Of a stretch of 30,664 nucleotides of DNA, positions 22,612 through 28,790 are shown one piece after another. The notes below the pieces were generated by a model. The model searched no databases and had not been told where the DNA came from. It saw only the letters and a list, made by a program, of their open reading frames with translations. Made by a program: the position numbers and the translations under genes. Source of the stretch: Actinomycetota bacterium (GTDB lineage: Bacteria > Actinomycetota > Thermoleophilia > Gaiellales > Gaiellaceae); NCBI GenBank assembly GCA_013696595.1, contig JACCYG010000056.1, positions 1-30,664 on the forward strand. Reading direction: 5' to 3'. Position 1 is the first letter of the stretch. Each line of letters begins with the position of its first letter.

Positions 22612-23284
22612 CATCACATGGCTCGAGATCACGTTCCGCCTCGCGGCGGCCGCCGGCCTCACGGGGCTCATCGGGCTCGAACGGGAGCTCCGCGAGCGGA
22701 CGGCGGGACTGCGAACGCACATGCTCGTGGGCGTCGGGTCCGCCCTCTTCACGATCGTGTCTGCCTACGCGTGGAGCGACTTCGTCTTTAGCCGGGAGGG
22801 CGGAACGGTGCTCGATCCCACGCGGATCGCGGCTCAGATCGTCACCGGTATCGGCTTCCTGGGAGCGGGCGCGATCATCAGACAGGGCCTTTCCATCCGT
22901 GGCCTCACGACTGCAGCCGGCTTGTGGGTCGTCGCGGCAATCGGGATGGCGGCCGGAGCCGGCTTCTATTCGGGCGCGCTGATCGCGACCGCCATCGTTC
23001 TCGTCGGCCTCGGGCCGCTTCGGTGGCTCGAGTACGGGCTCCTCGACCGGCTTCGGAAGGAAGCCCAGGTCCTCGAGGTCGACCTGCGGCCCGAGCAGCC
23101 GCTTGCGCCCCTCCTCGCCATCCTTGAGCGCCGAGAGGCAAAGGTCAACCGTATCGAGCTGGACGAAGAGGAGGACCGCCGCCAGGTGCGGGTCGAGGTC
23201 GATCTCGGGGGCGCCGGCGGACGAGAGGTCGTCGACGAGCTCTCGCACCTGGATGAGGTGATCTCCGTCCGCTGGACGCCGTGA
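22592..23284 (+). CDS. MgtC/SapB-family membrane protein
   Basis: 230 residues. Four or five transmembrane helices occupy about residues 10-150, with the family signature LTGLIGLERELRERTAGLRTHMLVGVGSAL split across helices 1 and 2, then AAQIVTGIGFLGAGAIIRQG (84-103), IRGLTTAAGLWVVAAIGMAA and GAGFYSGA. Residues about 160-230 form a soluble ACT-like C-terminal domain. MgtC proteins are linked to magnesium limitation and membrane-potential control. The ATG at 22592 overlaps the end of rph by 20 bp, and its TGA overlaps the rdgB GTG. It is inserted between rph and rdgB, which are otherwise usually adjacent. Confidence 0.9.
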   Translation: MRSFSPDITWLEITFRLAAAAGLTGLIGLERELRERTAGLRTHMLVGVGSALFTIVSAYAWSDFVFSREGGTVLDPTRIAAQIVTGIGFLGAGAIIRQGLSIRGLTTAAGLWVVAAIGMAAGAGFYSGALIATAIVLVGLGPLRWLEYGLLDRLRKEAQVLEVDLRPEQPLAPLLAILERREAKVNRIELDEEEDRRQVRVEVDLGGAGGREVVDELSHLDEVISVRWTP

Positions 23285-23871
23285 GGGCCGTTCTCGTTTC
23301 CCGAAATGAGGACAAGGTCCGCGAGCTTCGCGCCATCCTCGCCGGTTGGGAGATCGAGCCGATCGGCGCACTCGAGCTACCCGAGGAAACCGGCGCGACC
23401 TTTCACGAGAACGCCCGGGCCAAGGCGCGCTTCGGGCGCTCGGCGGTTGATCCGGAAGCGTGGGTTCTGGGCGAGGACTCCGGCCTCGAGGTCGAGGCAC
23501 TCGACGGGCGCCCGGGGATCTACTCCGCGCGCTACGGCGGCCTGGGCGCGACGAACGAGGCAAACGTCGCGAAGCTCCTGAGGGAGCTCGAGACCGTCGC
23601 GGAGACGGCCCGTGCTGCCCGCTATGTCTGCGAGCTCGTCGCGCTCTCGCCCCGCGGCGACGAGACACGCGCGCGCGGGACGCTCACCGGGCGCATCGCG
23701 GGAGAGCCCCGTGGCACAGGCGGCTTCGGCTACGACCCGGTTTTCGTCCCGGAGGGGTCCCGCCAGACGGTCGCCGAGCTCGGCGCCGAGTGGAAGGTGG
23801 AGCACAGCCACCGGGCACGCGCTGCCCATTCTCTCGCCGAGGCGCTGCGAACCGCGCGGCCTCCGTTGTAG
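23281..23871 (+). CDS. rdgB: XTP/dITP diphosphatase (Ham1/RdgB)
   Basis: 196 residues. Hydrolyses non-canonical purine nucleoside triphosphates to clean the nucleotide pool. Motifs: LVSRNEDKVRELRAIL near the N-terminus (the usual ATxN replaced by VSRN), ETGATFHENARAKARF, VLGEDSGLEVEALDGRPGIY with SARYGG, GTGGFGYDPVFVPEG, and the C-terminal KVEHSHRARAAHSL (SHR motif). The GTG at 23281 overlaps the stop of the MgtC-family gene (GTGA). The TAG stop is also the first part of the -10 box for the next gene. Confidence 0.95.
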   Translation: MRAVLVSRNEDKVRELRAILAGWEIEPIGALELPEETGATFHENARAKARFGRSAVDPEAWVLGEDSGLEVEALDGRPGIYSARYGGLGATNEANVAKLLRELETVAETARAARYVCELVALSPRGDETRARGTLTGRIAGEPRGTGGFGYDPVFVPEGSRQTVAELGAEWKVEHSHRARAAHSLAEALRTARPPL

Positions 23872-23874
23872 GCT
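23869..23874 (+). promoter_or_regulatory. -10 box TAGGCT of the cyclic-nucleotide-binding gene
   Basis: TAGGCT ends 7 nt before the GTG at 23882; its TAG is the stop codon of rdgB. Confidence 0.45.
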
Positions 23875-23881
23875 TCGCGTC

Positions 23882-24328
23882 GTGGCGCTCTTCTCGCACG
23901 ACACCAAGGCGGAGGCGCTGGGGCGCGCGCCGCTTTTCGAAGCCCTCTCGAACGAGGAGTTGAAAGGGCTTGCGAAGCTCACGGAGGATCTCGAGGTCGA
24001 AGAGGGTAAGGTGCTCTGCCGCGAGGGCGAGACGGCACGCGAGTTCTTCGTCATCGTCGACGGCGAGGTCGAGGTCACGAAGGACGGCGAGCGCATCTCG
24101 GCGCTCTCGGACGGCGACTTCTTAGGCGAGATCGCGTTGATCGAGGACATTCCGCGTACCGCGACGGTGACGGCCACGACGCCCCTTCGGTTTTTCGTCC
24201 TGACGCGCCAGTCCTTCTGGAGCCTCATCGATCACCAGCCGGAGGTCGAGCGGAAGGTGCTGCGCGCGCTTGCGAAGCGCGTCCTCGCGAACTCGGACGA
24301 CGTAACGGTCCGGCCCGAGAGCCGTTAG
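23882..24328 (+). CDS. Stand-alone cyclic nucleotide-binding domain protein
   Basis: 148 residues. Almost the whole protein is one CAP/cNMP-binding domain: LFEALSNEELKGLAKL (18-33), EFFVIVDGEVEVTKDGERI and the phosphate-binding cassette GDFLGEIALIEDIPRTATVT, with the conserved Gly-Glu and Arg-Thr that contact the cyclic nucleotide. There is no helix-turn-helix, kinase or channel attached, so it is a ligand-sensing module of unknown output, probably acting through partners. The GTG at 23882 is supported by TAGGCT 7 nt before it; in-frame sequence upstream belongs to rdgB. Confidence 0.88.
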   Translation: MALFSHDTKAEALGRAPLFEALSNEELKGLAKLTEDLEVEEGKVLCREGETAREFFVIVDGEVEVTKDGERISALSDGDFLGEIALIEDIPRTATVTATTPLRFFVLTRQSFWSLIDHQPEVERKVLRALAKRVLANSDDVTVRPESR

Positions 24329-24505
24329 TCGCCTGCGACGAGGTTGCCCGCTGGTGGTTACAGACACGGCATGCCCTGCGCACCACCCGCGCGTTTTTCC
24401 GCGCTAGGCTGACGGCCAAGGGGGTAGCTCAAGGGGGGTCCCCCGGGGGCAACTCAGCGCGCGTGGCTTTAAAGGTGTCTCCGAGAGGGCTCGCCGGCTC
24501 GCGGG
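24329..24505. other. 177-bp intergenic stretch with several inverted repeats
   Basis: This convergent gap holds GGTGGT/ACCACC arms spaced by about 23 nt (24350-24388), GCGCG-tttttc-CGCGC, a TAGGCT hexamer at 24405-24410 and a G-run/C-run block GGGGGGTCCCCCGGGGG near 24434-24450, then TTTAAAGG. It may contain terminators for both flanking genes or a small RNA. It does not fold as a tRNA, and no known riboswitch or SRP RNA motif is recognisable. Confidence 0.35.
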
Positions 24506-25324
24506 CTACGCGAGGCCTGCGGGACGGCCCTCCGCAAGCGCCCGCTCTCGGCCGCGCGCGAGCCACCAGTTCACCTCGGCGCCGAGCACGAGGATGTTCG
24601 CCATCAGATAGAGCCAGAAGAGAAGCAGGGCGAGGCCTCCGAACGCCTGCAGGGCAACGAAGCCCTCGGCCGCCCGGACGAAGACCGGGAGAATCTGAAA
24701 GCTCGCCTCGAGAAGGACGGCTGCGAAGAGCGCGCCGGGGAACGTCTCGCGCCAAGTCAGTTGCTCGTTCGTGAGCAGTGTGTAGACGCTCCACACGAAG
24801 ACGAGAACGAGCGCCGTCGAGATCGCGATCGCGTAGACGTACGCGAGGACGCCGCCCACGACGGCCGCATCCTTGGCCAGCCCGACCCCGACCGAGCTAA
24901 CCACGAGGGCGATGAACAGGAGGACGAGTGACCCGGCGGCGATTGCGAGCACGAAGAGCTTCTGACGCCAGAACGGCCGATTCGTCGTCCCGTACACGAT
25001 GTTGAACGCGGACTCGAGCACGCTGAAGAGGCCGAGCGCCGCCCAGACGAGCGCGATGCCTCCGATGATCCCGAGCTCGGTCGCGCTCTCCTGCACCTCG
25101 CGTACGACGGTGACGAGGCGGTCGATCGAGCTCGCCGGGAACGTGCGCCTGAGCTGTTCGATCAAGTAGCTCGATTCGCTCGGCTCGCCGGCCAGCGCGA
25201 TCAGCGAGAGGGCGAGAAAAAGGAGCGGCACGAATGCGAGCAGCGCGAAGTACGCGATCATCGCCGCGAGGTGCGTGCCGCGGTCCGCGAGGAACTTCTC
25301 GACAACCGGATAGGGACGGCGCAC
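24506..25324 (-). CDS. YihY/virulence factor BrkB-family membrane protein
   Basis: 272 residues with six transmembrane helices. Family marks: a start region RPYPVVEKFLADRGTHLAAM, then IAYFALLAFVPLLFLALSLI, LGLFSVLESAFNIVYGTTNR with PFWRQKLFVLAIAAGSLVLL, WRETFPGALFAAVLLEASFQ and the C-terminal FGGLALLLFWLYLMANILVL with GAEVNWWLARGRE. Once named RNase BN by mistake, the family has no agreed function; a transport role is suspected. The GTG at 25324 is preferred to an ATG at 25357 because TACACT lies 6 nt before it and the longer form overlaps the divergent gene's start. Confidence 0.9.
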   Translation of the reverse strand: MRRPYPVVEKFLADRGTHLAAMIAYFALLAFVPLLFLALSLIALAGEPSESSYLIEQLRRTFPASSIDRLVTVVREVQESATELGIIGGIALVWAALGLFSVLESAFNIVYGTTNRPFWRQKLFVLAIAAGSLVLLFIALVVSSVGVGLAKDAAVVGGVLAYVYAIAISTALVLVFVWSVYTLLTNEQLTWRETFPGALFAAVLLEASFQILPVFVRAAEGFVALQAFGGLALLLFWLYLMANILVLGAEVNWWLARGRERALAEGRPAGLA

Positions 25325-25330
25325 CCGGCG

Positions 25331-25336
25331 AGTGTA
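25331..25336 (-). promoter_or_regulatory. -10 box TACACT of the YihY-family gene (leaderless)
   Basis: Minus-strand TACACT ends 6 nt before the GTG at 25324. The divergent -10 for the Roadblock gene is 5 bp away. Confidence 0.45.
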
Positions 25337-25341
25337 GGTGC

Positions 25342-25347
25342 TAGGTT
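25342..25347 (+). promoter_or_regulatory. -10 box TAGGTT of the Roadblock gene (leaderless)
   Basis: TAGGTT ends 8 nt before the ATG at 25356. Confidence 0.45.
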
Positions 25348-25355
25348 TGCCCGCC

Positions 25356-25793
25356 ATGGATGCGGCGCAGGCGCTGGCCGATCTGACGGAGATCTCGTCC
25401 CAGATCGAAGGCGCGGTTCTCGCCGAGGCGGACGGAAAGGTCCTCGCCTCGACCTTTTCCCAAGGAGTGCGCGGTGAGGAGGTGGCGCGGGCCGCCGCCG
25501 AGCTCGTCCGGGCCGCCGAGGGAACGCGACCGCAGGATGCCGTCGGGCTCGCTCAGATTCAGGCCGCCACACCGTCGGGGTCGGTGTTCGTCGTGCGGGA
25601 CGACGCACGCTTCATCGCCGCGATCACCGCGCCCCAGCCCACGGTCGGCCTCGTGTTCTACGACCTGAAGACATGCCTCCGGCTTGCTGCGGACGGCGCG
25701 GCAGAGCACACGGCCCACCGCGCGCGGGCGAAGAAGGCAGAAAACGGATCCTCGACGGCGAGGAAGAGCACGAAGAAGGGCTCGGATGCGTAA
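25356..25793 (+). CDS. Roadblock/LC7-domain protein with basic tail
   Basis: 145 residues. Residues 1-115 match a Roadblock/LC7 fold: ALADLTEISSQIEGAVLAEA, DGKVLASTFS, VFVVRDDARFIAAITAPQPT and VGLVFYDLKTCLR. Such proteins usually regulate small GTPases of the MglA/Ras-like type in actinobacteria and myxobacteria, but no GTPase gene is nearby. The last 30 residues (HRARAKKAENGSS, ARKSTKKGS) are lysine/arginine-rich and probably disordered, perhaps contacting nucleic acid or membrane. The ATG at 25356 is preferred to an upstream GTG because of its -10 spacing. Confidence 0.8.
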   Translation: MDAAQALADLTEISSQIEGAVLAEADGKVLASTFSQGVRGEEVARAAAELVRAAEGTRPQDAVGLAQIQAATPSGSVFVVRDDARFIAAITAPQPTVGLVFYDLKTCLRLAADGAAEHTAHRARAKKAENGSSTARKSTKKGSDA

Positions 25794-25841
25794 GAGCCCC
25801 TTTCGAAACGAAGCGCTGAGCCGACGAGTCGTCATTCCGAA

Positions 25842-26045
25842 ATGAGCTCTAAGACCGCAACGGCGGCCTTCGTGGCGGGTGCGACGGTCGCGACCGCGCT
25901 CTGGCGCCGGCGCCGCGAACGGAGGCGTGAGCACGTCGACCTGTATTTCGCGGACGGCTCCATGATCTCGCTCGCGGACGGCACTCCTGAGGCGGGCCGC
26001 CTTCTTCCGCTTGCACGCGACGTCCTGACGGCCGCGCGTCCGTGA
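25842..26045 (+). CDS. Small protein of 67 residues with an N-terminal hydrophobic helix, function unknown
   Basis: MSSKTATAAFVAGATVATAL is a short hydrophobic segment followed by WRRRRERRREH, which fits a single-pass membrane anchor with a positive cytoplasmic flank. The remainder (VDLYFADGSMISLADGTPEA) looks like a small beta hairpin. No family recognised. Its TGA overlaps the GTG of pyrE (GTGA), which supports it being a translated gene rather than chance. No clear -10 or Shine-Dalgarno precedes the ATG. Confidence 0.65.
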   Translation: MSSKTATAAFVAGATVATALWRRRRERRREHVDLYFADGSMISLADGTPEAGRLLPLARDVLTAARP

Positions 26046-26575
26046 ACGACAACGAGCTCGCGAAGCTCCTCCGCACCCACGCGTATCTCGAGGGAGACTT
26101 CGTGCTCCGGTCGGGTCGACGCTCGCGCTACTACCTGGACAAGTACCGCTTCGAGACGGAGCCTGCGCTCCTCCGAGAGCTCGGCGACCGGATCGCCGCC
26201 CGTGCTCTCGACGCGAACGGCGAACGGCCCGACCGCCTCGCGGGCCCCGAGCTCGGAGGCGTCGCCCTTGCCGCAGCTGCTTCGCTCGCGTCGGGGCTTC
26301 CGTTCCTGATCGTGCGCAAGGAGGCGAAGGAGTACGGGACGGAGAAGCGCCTCGAGGGTGGGTTCGCCGCCGGCGAGCGCGTCTGTCTCGTCGAAGATGT
26401 GATCACGACGGGCGGCGCGGCCGTCTCGGCTGTGAAGGCTCTGCGCGAAGCCGGCCTCGAGTGTCGAAGTGCGGTCTGCGTCGTCGATCGTGAAGAGGGT
26501 GGAGCCGACGAACTCGCCCGCCATGGCGTCCGACTTTTCCCGCTCTTCCGCGCTTCTGACGTTCTCGAGGCGTGA
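26042..26575 (+). CDS. pyrE: Orotate phosphoribosyltransferase
   Basis: 177 residues. Converts orotate and PRPP to orotidine 5'-monophosphate in UMP synthesis. Motifs: GDFVLRSGRRSRYYLDKYRF (the SG-x-S-x-YY orotate region), LAGPELGGVALAAAASLASG, RKEAKEYGTEKRLEGGF (flexible catalytic loop) and the PRPP-binding VCLVEDVITTGGAAVSAVKA. Length is on the short side but complete. The GTG at 26042 overlaps the stop of the small membrane protein. The next pathway enzyme, pyrF, lies about 2.2 kb downstream, separated by an HU gene and a repair nuclease gene. Confidence 0.95.
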   Translation: MNDNELAKLLRTHAYLEGDFVLRSGRRSRYYLDKYRFETEPALLRELGDRIAARALDANGERPDRLAGPELGGVALAAAASLASGLPFLIVRKEAKEYGTEKRLEGGFAAGERVCLVEDVITTGGAAVSAVKALREAGLECRSAVCVVDREEGGADELARHGVRLFPLFRASDVLEA

Positions 26576-26597
26576 AAGTACCCGCAAACCCGCATCA

Positions 26598-26626
26598 TTG
26601 CGTCAGTTTCAGTGTGTTGTTAGGGT
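26598..26626 (+). promoter_or_regulatory. Promoter of the HU gene (TTGCGT-17-TAGGGT)
   Basis: TTGCGT (26598-26603) and TAGGGT (26621-26626) are separated by exactly 17 bp, giving a leader of roughly 35 nt before the ATG at 26670. Unlike most genes here this is not leaderless. Confidence 0.5.
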
Positions 26627-26654
26627 TCTGGGCTGGTCAGCGCCAAAACTGAAT

Positions 26655-26667
26655 AGAGGAGGAGAGG
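26655..26667 (+). promoter_or_regulatory. Strong Shine-Dalgarno site of the HU gene
   Basis: AGAGGAGGAGAGG lies a few nt before the ATG at 26670. It is the strongest ribosome-binding site in the window, fitting an abundant protein. Confidence 0.7.
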
Positions 26668-26669
26668 GC

Positions 26670-26948
26670 ATGACAAAAGCTGAGTTCGTCGACCGAGTTG
26701 CCGACAAGAGCGGTCTTTCGAAGCGCGACGCTTCAAAGGCGGTCGACGCATTCCTCGAGTCGATCGAGGAATCACTGGTGCAGGGCGAGGCCGTCTCGTT
26801 TACCGGCTTCGGCAAGTTCTCACCGCAGCAGCGGAGCGCCCGCCAGGGGGTCAACCCCCGCACCGGCGAGAAAGTCCAGATCCAGGCGGCCACGGTTCCG
26901 AAGTTCTCGGCCGGGAGCGCGCTCAAGGCGGCGCTCAAGAACCGCTAG
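26670..26948 (+). CDS. HU-family nucleoid-associated DNA-binding protein
   Basis: 92 residues. Histone-like protein that bends and compacts DNA as a dimer. Clear family landmarks: MTKAEFVDRVADKSGLSKRD, AVDAFLESIEESLVQGEAVS, FTGFGKFSPQQRSARQGVNP (beta arm with the GFG/GxF core), RTGEKVQIQAATVPKFSAGS and ALKAALKNR. It lacks the long lysine-rich tail of mycobacterial HupB, so it is the short form. The ATG is fixed by a strong Shine-Dalgarno site; upstream in-frame residues are not conserved. A strong intrinsic terminator follows, so it is a highly expressed single-gene unit. Confidence 0.96.
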   Translation: MTKAEFVDRVADKSGLSKRDASKAVDAFLESIEESLVQGEAVSFTGFGKFSPQQRSARQGVNPRTGEKVQIQAATVPKFSAGSALKAALKNR

Positions 26949-26979
26949 GCAAGAACGTAACGCCCCCCTCCAACGAACG

Positions 26980-27011
26980 GAAGAGGGCCGCGCCAGCGGC
27001 CCTCTTCTTTT
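26980..27011 (+). terminator. Intrinsic terminator after the HU gene
   Basis: A perfect 12-bp stem GAAGAGGGCCGC / GCGGCCCTCTTC with loop GCCA, followed by TTTT. It lies about 31 bp after the HU stop codon and is the clearest terminator in the window. Confidence 0.95.
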
Positions 27012-27023
27012 GGCCGAGGGCGC

Positions 27024-27045
27024 GGGCGGGCAAGCCCGACCTACA
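27024..27045 (+). repeat. GC-rich hairpin repeat, copy 5
   Basis: GCGGGCGGGCAAGCCCGACCTACA: stem CGGGC/GCCCG with AA loop, ending CCTACA. It lies between the HU terminator and the LexA-type palindrome. Shorter stem than copies 3 and 4. Confidence 0.65.
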
Positions 27046-27048
27046 GGT

Positions 27049-27084
27049 GGAGATCATAGCGAACATACGTTCGCTATGATCTCC
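27049..27084. promoter_or_regulatory. Predicted LexA (SOS) operator in a 16-bp-arm palindrome
   Basis: Perfect arms of 16 bp (27049-27064 and 27069-27084) around ATAC. The core CGAACATACGTTCG (27060-27073) matches the Gram-positive/actinobacterial LexA box CGAACRNRYGTTCG at every position. It covers the TATGAT -10 at 27075-27080, so LexA binding would block the downstream repair-nuclease promoter. Confidence 0.85.
27075..27080 (+). promoter_or_regulatory. -10 box TATGAT of the SOS nuclease gene (leaderless)
   Basis: TATGAT ends 6 nt before the GTG at 27087 and lies inside the right arm of the LexA-type palindrome. Confidence 0.6.
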
Positions 27085-27086
27085 AT

Positions 27087-28781
27087 GTGCAGCTCCGTCT
27101 GGATGCGGCCGACCGGCTGGTCGAGCTCGTCGAGGAACGTCGCGGCGCCGTCGCGGCCGAGGAAGCCGCCCAGGCGCTCTTCGCGCTCGCACGGCCGCCG
27201 GTCGGCCTGGCGCGCGGGCTCCTCGAGGACGTCGTCTCGTCGGACGCGCGTCTCGCTTGGCGAGGGTCGGCGGTCTCGCTGGCCGGCGGGGCGGGCGACG
27301 AGACTCCGCTCGAGGCCGCGACCTACGTCGTCGTCGACCTCGAGACGACCGGGCTTCGGCCCGGCCAGGCGGGGATCTGCGAGATCGGCGCCGTCCGCCT
27401 ACGCGGTCTGACGGCTGCCGGAACGTTTCAGACGTTCGCGAACCCACGGACGCCGCTTCCCGCCGCCGTCGCTCGGCTCACCGGCATCAAGGACGCGGAG
27501 CTCCGGCGCGCACCAGCTCCGGAAACCGCACTTCGACGCTTCCTCGCTTTCGCGGGCGACTGCGTTCTCGTCGCACACAACGCGCGTTTCGATCTCTCGT
27601 TTCTCGACCGGGAGGTCGAGCGCGCGCACGGACGACGTATCGCTGCGCCCGTCATCGACACCGTCCCGCTCGCGCGCGCGCTCCTTGCCGGGCGAGTCGC
27701 GCGCGCGAGTCTCGCCTCGCTCGCGCAGTTCTTCGGAACGTCGGTGCGTCCGTGTCACCGTGCGCTTCCGGACGCGCAGGCGACGGCCGAGATCCTCATC
27801 CACCTGATCGGCCTTGCGCAGGAACGCGGGGCCCGCACGGTCGGCGACCTCTCGGCTGTCGCTGCGCCGCGCGCACGCCGCGCGCACGCAAAGCGCTCGC
27901 TCGCCTTCGGCGCACCCACACGCCCGGGCGTCTATCTGTTCCGCGATCGGCACGACCAAGTGCTCTACGTCGGACGCGCGCGCGACCTGCGTGCGCGCCT
28001 TCGCTCGTACTTCCGGTCCGACCGCCAGCGGCCCGCGGTCGAAGGAGCGCTCCTCGCGGTCGAACGGATCGAGTGGCGCGTGCAAGGCTCGGAGCTCGAG
28101 GCGGCGCTCGAGGAGCTTCGGCTCATCCGTGAGCTGGGTCCGCCGGCGAACGCACGCAGCGCCAGGCCGGACCGCTACGTGTACTTCGCGCAACGCAGCG
28201 CCAGCCTCGTCGTAACGAGGACGCGGACCGAGCTTGGGCCGATACGCAGCCGCAGACGGGCGGAGCTCGCCGCGCGGGCTCTCGCCGGCGCGTCGCAGGC
28301 AGAGCTCGACGGACTGTCCCGGGGCGCCCCGCTCCCGCGTGTCCGGGCCCGCCTTCACGACCTGGCCGAGGCGCTTCGCTACGAGGATGCCGCGCGGCTC
28401 CGCGACCGGATCGCCGCGCTCGAGCGCGTGGTCGCGGACCTCGCGTCGCTCGAGCGGCTGCGCGCGGCTGAGCACTGTCTCCTCGCGCCGTCCTGCGAGC
28501 CGGGCTACACGCGGGCGTTCTTCGTCGCGGCGGGCCGCGTCGCGTCCGTCCGGAATGTTCCCGAGCACGCAGGCGCGGTCGTCGAGGTGGAAGCCGGTCT
28601 CGCGGCTGCGCGCACGGCGCAGGCAGCGGGAATCTCGTACGACCCGGAAGCCGCTGACGAGCTTCTCCTCGTCGGAACGTTTCTGCGCCGCCCGCCCCCG
28701 GAGCTCGAGATCGTCCCGCTCGAGTGCGAGCGAATCCTCACGGCCTGCGCCGAAGGCCGTCTGCGAACCGCTGTAGCCTAA
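27087..28781 (+). CDS. DEDDh exonuclease fused to GIY-YIG nuclease (UvrC/Cho-like repair protein)
   Basis: 564 residues. N-terminal region 1-75 is helical. Residues about 78-245 are a DnaQ-like DEDDh 3'-5' exonuclease: D84 and E86 in VVDLETTG, D169 in HNARFDLSFL, and H224 with D229. Residues about 275-365 are a UvrC/Cho-type GIY-YIG endonuclease: GVYLFRD (281-287), LYVGRARDLRARLRSYF (293-309) and metal-binding E337. Residues about 417-452 form a UvrB-binding UVR motif (ARLHDLAEALRYEDAARLRD). Known as the DEDD-exonuclease/UvrC-N family in mycobacteria (Rv2191-like). A backup nick-and-trim role in excision repair is inferred. The GTG is set by the TATGAT box and lies just after the LexA palindrome, so SOS induction is predicted. 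Confidence 0.92.
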   Translation: MQLRLDAADRLVELVEERRGAVAAEEAAQALFALARPPVGLARGLLEDVVSSDARLAWRGSAVSLAGGAGDETPLEAATYVVVDLETTGLRPGQAGICEIGAVRLRGLTAAGTFQTFANPRTPLPAAVARLTGIKDAELRRAPAPETALRRFLAFAGDCVLVAHNARFDLSFLDREVERAHGRRIAAPVIDTVPLARALLAGRVARASLASLAQFFGTSVRPCHRALPDAQATAEILIHLIGLAQERGARTVGDLSAVAAPRARRAHAKRSLAFGAPTRPGVYLFRDRHDQVLYVGRARDLRARLRSYFRSDRQRPAVEGALLAVERIEWRVQGSELEAALEELRLIRELGPPANARSARPDRYVYFAQRSASLVVTRTRTELGPIRSRRRAELAARALAGASQAELDGLSRGAPLPRVRARLHDLAEALRYEDAARLRDRIAALERVVADLASLERLRAAEHCLLAPSCEPGYTRAFFVAAGRVASVRNVPEHAGAVVEVEAGLAAARTAQAAGISYDPEAADELLLVGTFLRRPPPELEIVPLECERILTACAEGRLRTAVA

Positions 28782-28784
28782 AAT
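28779..28784 (+). promoter_or_regulatory. -10 box TAAAAT of pyrF (leaderless)
   Basis: TAAAAT ends 6 nt before the ATG at 28791; its first three bases are the TAA stop codon of the upstream nuclease gene. Confidence 0.55.
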
Positions 28785-28790
28785 TCGCTT

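Noticed and set aside
24418..24480. Possible tRNA (GGGGGTAGCTCAA resembles a D-arm region)
   Set aside because: No T-arm GGTTCGAAT sequence, no anticodon arm and no acceptor pairing could be found.
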